Below, piece by piece: positions 5,651 to 7,369 of a DNA stretch of 7,369 nucleotides. Source of the DNA: Christensenella sp. UBA3944 (GTDB taxonomy: Bacteria; Bacillota; Clostridia; Christensenellales; DTU072); assembly GCA_002385605.1 (NCBI GenBank), contig DGDU01000054.1:68886-76254 (forward strand), in the 5' to 3' direction. The position numbers and the translations under genes are program-made. The notes below the pieces were generated by a model, which saw nothing but the letters and a program-made list of their open reading frames with translations, was not told the origin of the DNA and did no database searches. Each line of letters begins with the position of its first letter. The first letter of the stretch is position 1.

Positions 5651-6280
5651 TTATAGTGTTTTTAATAGTTTTTTGGCTATTTCGCCGGCTTCCCTTATAG
5701 ATTTCGGGGTTACTCGCGGGGCGACGGGAAGCTCTCCGCCCGGCGGCAGGATCTTGGGCACGGGCTCTGTCGCGCGGCTTAGCTCGTGCTCCGCCCTGTC
5801 CCTTAAGGACATCACGGGGCCGTCCTTAGCGTCCGCGCCGCTTCCCGCGTCTTTTAAGGGCGCCGATTCGACGGTACCCTTTGCCGCCATTACCGCCAGC
5901 AGAGCTTTTTCCAAGCAGTTATCGTCATTGATAAGCTCCTTTTTTCGGGCGATATACTCGCCTATCTCTTTGGCGTAATTAGCGGCAATCGGATACTTTT
6001 CGGTCAACTCGTCAACTTTCTTTTGCCACTTTTCCTCAAGTTCACGGTTATTGACCGCCGCCTCAAGCTCCTTGATTCGCTGGCACCTTTTTGTAAACTC
6101 GGATTGCAGCGAATTGTAAGCTTCTATCAGTTCTTCCTTAGTTTTGAATCTGCCGAAGGAGTCCCCTTCCGCCTTGTCTTTCGGCGTATCGCCCGAAGCG
6201 TTTGCCTCGGCTTGCGCCGTTAAGGGGCTGTCCTGGGATTGTTCCGCGGCTGTTTGAACCAATTTCCTTACCTCATCCAT
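5651..6280 (-). CDS. Capsid scaffolding protein, 209 aa
   Basis: This acidic, largely helical protein begins with a disordered Ser/Asp/Ala-rich region (about 12-40) and then has the segment FGRFKTKEELIEAYNSLQSE (42-61) followed by FTKRCQRIKELEAAV, a pattern known from scaffolding proteins of Gram-positive phages. A central helical part (about 80-130) leads to a Gly/Pro-rich linker (about 145-185, including KILPPGGELP) and a basic amphipathic C-terminal helix (191-209, KSIREAGEIAKKLLKTL). In P22 and related phages the C-terminal helical end of the scaffold binds the coat; the same is inferred here. There is no serine-protease-like region, so it does not look like a protease-scaffold fusion. 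The position between portal and capsid genes is typical. The ATG at 6280 is preceded by GAGGTG four to five bases upstream, and the portal stop lies 8 bases before the start. Confidence 0.85.
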   Translation of the reverse strand: MDEVRKLVQTAAEQSQDSPLTAQAEANASGDTPKDKAEGDSFGRFKTKEELIEAYNSLQSEFTKRCQRIKELEAAVNNRELEEKWQKKVDELTEKYPIAANYAKEIGEYIARKKELINDDNCLEKALLAVMAAKGTVESAPLKDAGSGADAKDGPVMSLRDRAEHELSRATEPVPKILPPGGELPVAPRVTPKSIREAGEIAKKLLKTL

Positions 6281-6288
6281 TTTTCACC

Positions 6289-7369
6289 TCATTGATTTTT
6301 TGCCGATATGTTTTCGATATCGCTTCTTATCATAGCCTCGTATTTCAAGGCTGCTCTCTCAAGCGCTTTATGCGCCCTTATATGCTTGTTGACTGCCTTC
6401 CTTGCGTCGTCGCTCAGCTTATCCCTTCCGCTCACGAGAAAGCTCGTATGCTCCGAGATATGCGTCGCGTGGTCGTCGACATCCTCTATCCCGGGGTCGC
6501 TTCCCATCATAAGCTCGGCGTTTTCGAGGGCGGCTTTCTTGATGTGTATTTCGTCGGTGCTTCTTGATGCTTCCCAGTTTCCGAAACCCATCATTTCCAT
6601 TATCTTTGCCCTGTTTCGGTTACTGATTTTACCGTTTTCGTCAGCCAAAAGCCCGAGTTTAAGAAGTTCTTCCACCTTCTTTCGCCTTACGGCGGGTGTC
6701 TCCACCATTTCGCTGTCGGCTTCCAGCACAATGTCGTCGCTAGTCAGGTCGCTTCCGAGGAAGGACACAACCTCAAGGCTTCCGTTGTCGCCGCTTATCC
6801 TCGCCATGCGGCTGGTTTTGGCAAACTGGCGGTAAAGCCTCAAGATGTGCTTGGCGACAAGCCTGACGGCGTTTCGTATGCTTTCGGTGGTTACCGACAG
6901 CCTTGCGTAATCCTGCTCGAGAAGAAGGGACAAAGCGTACCCGCTTATCGTGTTCGCGATTGTCGAGCCGTTAAGGTAGTCGCTTATGCCCGAAATCGAG
7001 ATAAACTCGGCAAGCAGCCTGTCCTCCTCGTCCCTTAATTCGGCCGGCACGGTGCCCGGGCTCATCATGGCGGGCGGGTTGGAGCCCTGCCTGTAAACGA
7101 TAATCTTGCCCGGCGAAAGCCCGTCCTGCTCCAGCCCGTCTACATCGACCGAGCCGTCCTCGACGGCAAGAACGCCCGCGCAAAGGCGATTAATAAGCTC
7201 GTGTTTTCTGTTCTTTACGGCGTTGTACGCCCTTTGCACGGGTATAAGGCGCTCTATAAGGCTTACCCCGAAGAAGCTCGCGGGCTGCTCGTAAGCCGTC
7301 TGCCTTATAAATGGGAAGCCCCTGCTGCCGTCCCCCCCGTTTTTGTAGGGCAGCGGCCCGTCAAACAAC
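6289..7369 (-). CDS. Portal protein (P22-type), N-terminus beyond window
   Basis: The open frame enters from the right edge; the in-frame TTG at 7368 is not the start. The visible 360 or so codons hold the core and C-terminal part of a portal of the P22-like group: FPFIRQTAYEQ near the beginning, ASFFGVSLIERLIPVQRAYN and NRKHELINR (wing/stem helices), GLSPGKIIVYRQGSNPP, ISGISDYLNGS, a long helix (RNAVRLVAKHILRLYRQFAK) and TPAVRRKKVEELLKLGLLAD towards the C-terminus, then a charged helical tail. Such portals form the dodecameric ring at one capsid vertex through which the terminase pumps DNA. The full protein is probably 500-700 residues, so roughly the first third is missing. Downstream lie scaffold and capsid genes, the usual order; terminase should lie upstream, outside the window. 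Confidence 0.9.
   Translation of the reverse strand, partial: LFDGPLPYKNGGDGSRGFPFIRQTAYEQPASFFGVSLIERLIPVQRAYNAVKNRKHELINRLCAGVLAVEDGSVDVDGLEQDGLSPGKIIVYRQGSNPPAMMSPGTVPAELRDEEDRLLAEFISISGISDYLNGSTIANTISGYALSLLLEQDYARLSVTTESIRNAVRLVAKHILRLYRQFAKTSRMARISGDNGSLEVVSFLGSDLTSDDIVLEADSEMVETPAVRRKKVEELLKLGLLADENGKISNRNRAKIMEMMGFGNWEASRSTDEIHIKKAALENAELMMGSDPGIEDVDDHATHISEHTSFLVSGRDKLSDDARKAVNKHIRAHKALERAALKYEAMIRSDIENISAKNQ

Noticed and set aside
7366..7368. TTG at the right edge as the portal start codon
   Set aside because: The residues that follow are mid-protein portal sequence; the true start lies beyond the window.

Overview
The window reads as the 3' half of the late (structural) operon of a tailed phage or prophage, followed by one exported-enzyme gene that looks cellular. 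All supported genes lie on the minus strand, so transcription runs from position 7369 towards 1. The protein families (a P22-type portal as seen in Clostridia prophages, a capsid protein typical of such prophages, a BhlA/UviB-type holin), strong AGGAG/GGAGG ribosome sites and a roughly balanced GC content suggest a Gram-positive host, most likely a member of the Clostridia. That host call comes from family recognition by eye, not from a search.

In transcription order: portal protein (5' end cut off by the window edge), scaffolding protein, HK97-fold major capsid protein, a 134-base spacer holding a GC-rich hairpin and a possible 30-codon ORF, head-tail connector, a roughly 500-residue tail hub / DNA-stabilisation protein with a P22 gp10-like signature, a 36-residue near-perfect leucine-zipper minigene, a 329-residue coiled-coil protein, a 61-residue four-cysteine zinc-ribbon-like protein, and a single-pass BhlA-type holin. 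The genes are packed with ATGA overlaps, a TAA|ATG junction and Shine-Dalgarno sites buried in the preceding gene, as expected for one translationally coupled message. An intrinsic terminator closes the operon about 30 bases after the holin.

Behind the terminator a good sigma-A-type promoter starts a separate unit: a secreted calcineurin-like metallophosphoesterase, cut off by the left window edge. This terminator-promoter pair is the best candidate for the boundary between the phage and either host DNA or a separately expressed cargo gene.

The genes together describe a short-tailed (podovirus-like) particle: scaffold and capsid protein build a procapsid around the portal, and the connector and hub close the filled head. 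The two coiled-coil proteins that follow occupy the place where needle, fibre or ejection proteins would be expected. No tail fibre, tailspike, endolysin or integrase is recognisable in this stretch, although the operon appears to end here. The least explained parts are the zipper minigene with its coiled-coil partner, the capsid-connector spacer whose ORF is in frame with the capsid stop codon, and the zinc-ribbon protein next to the holin.
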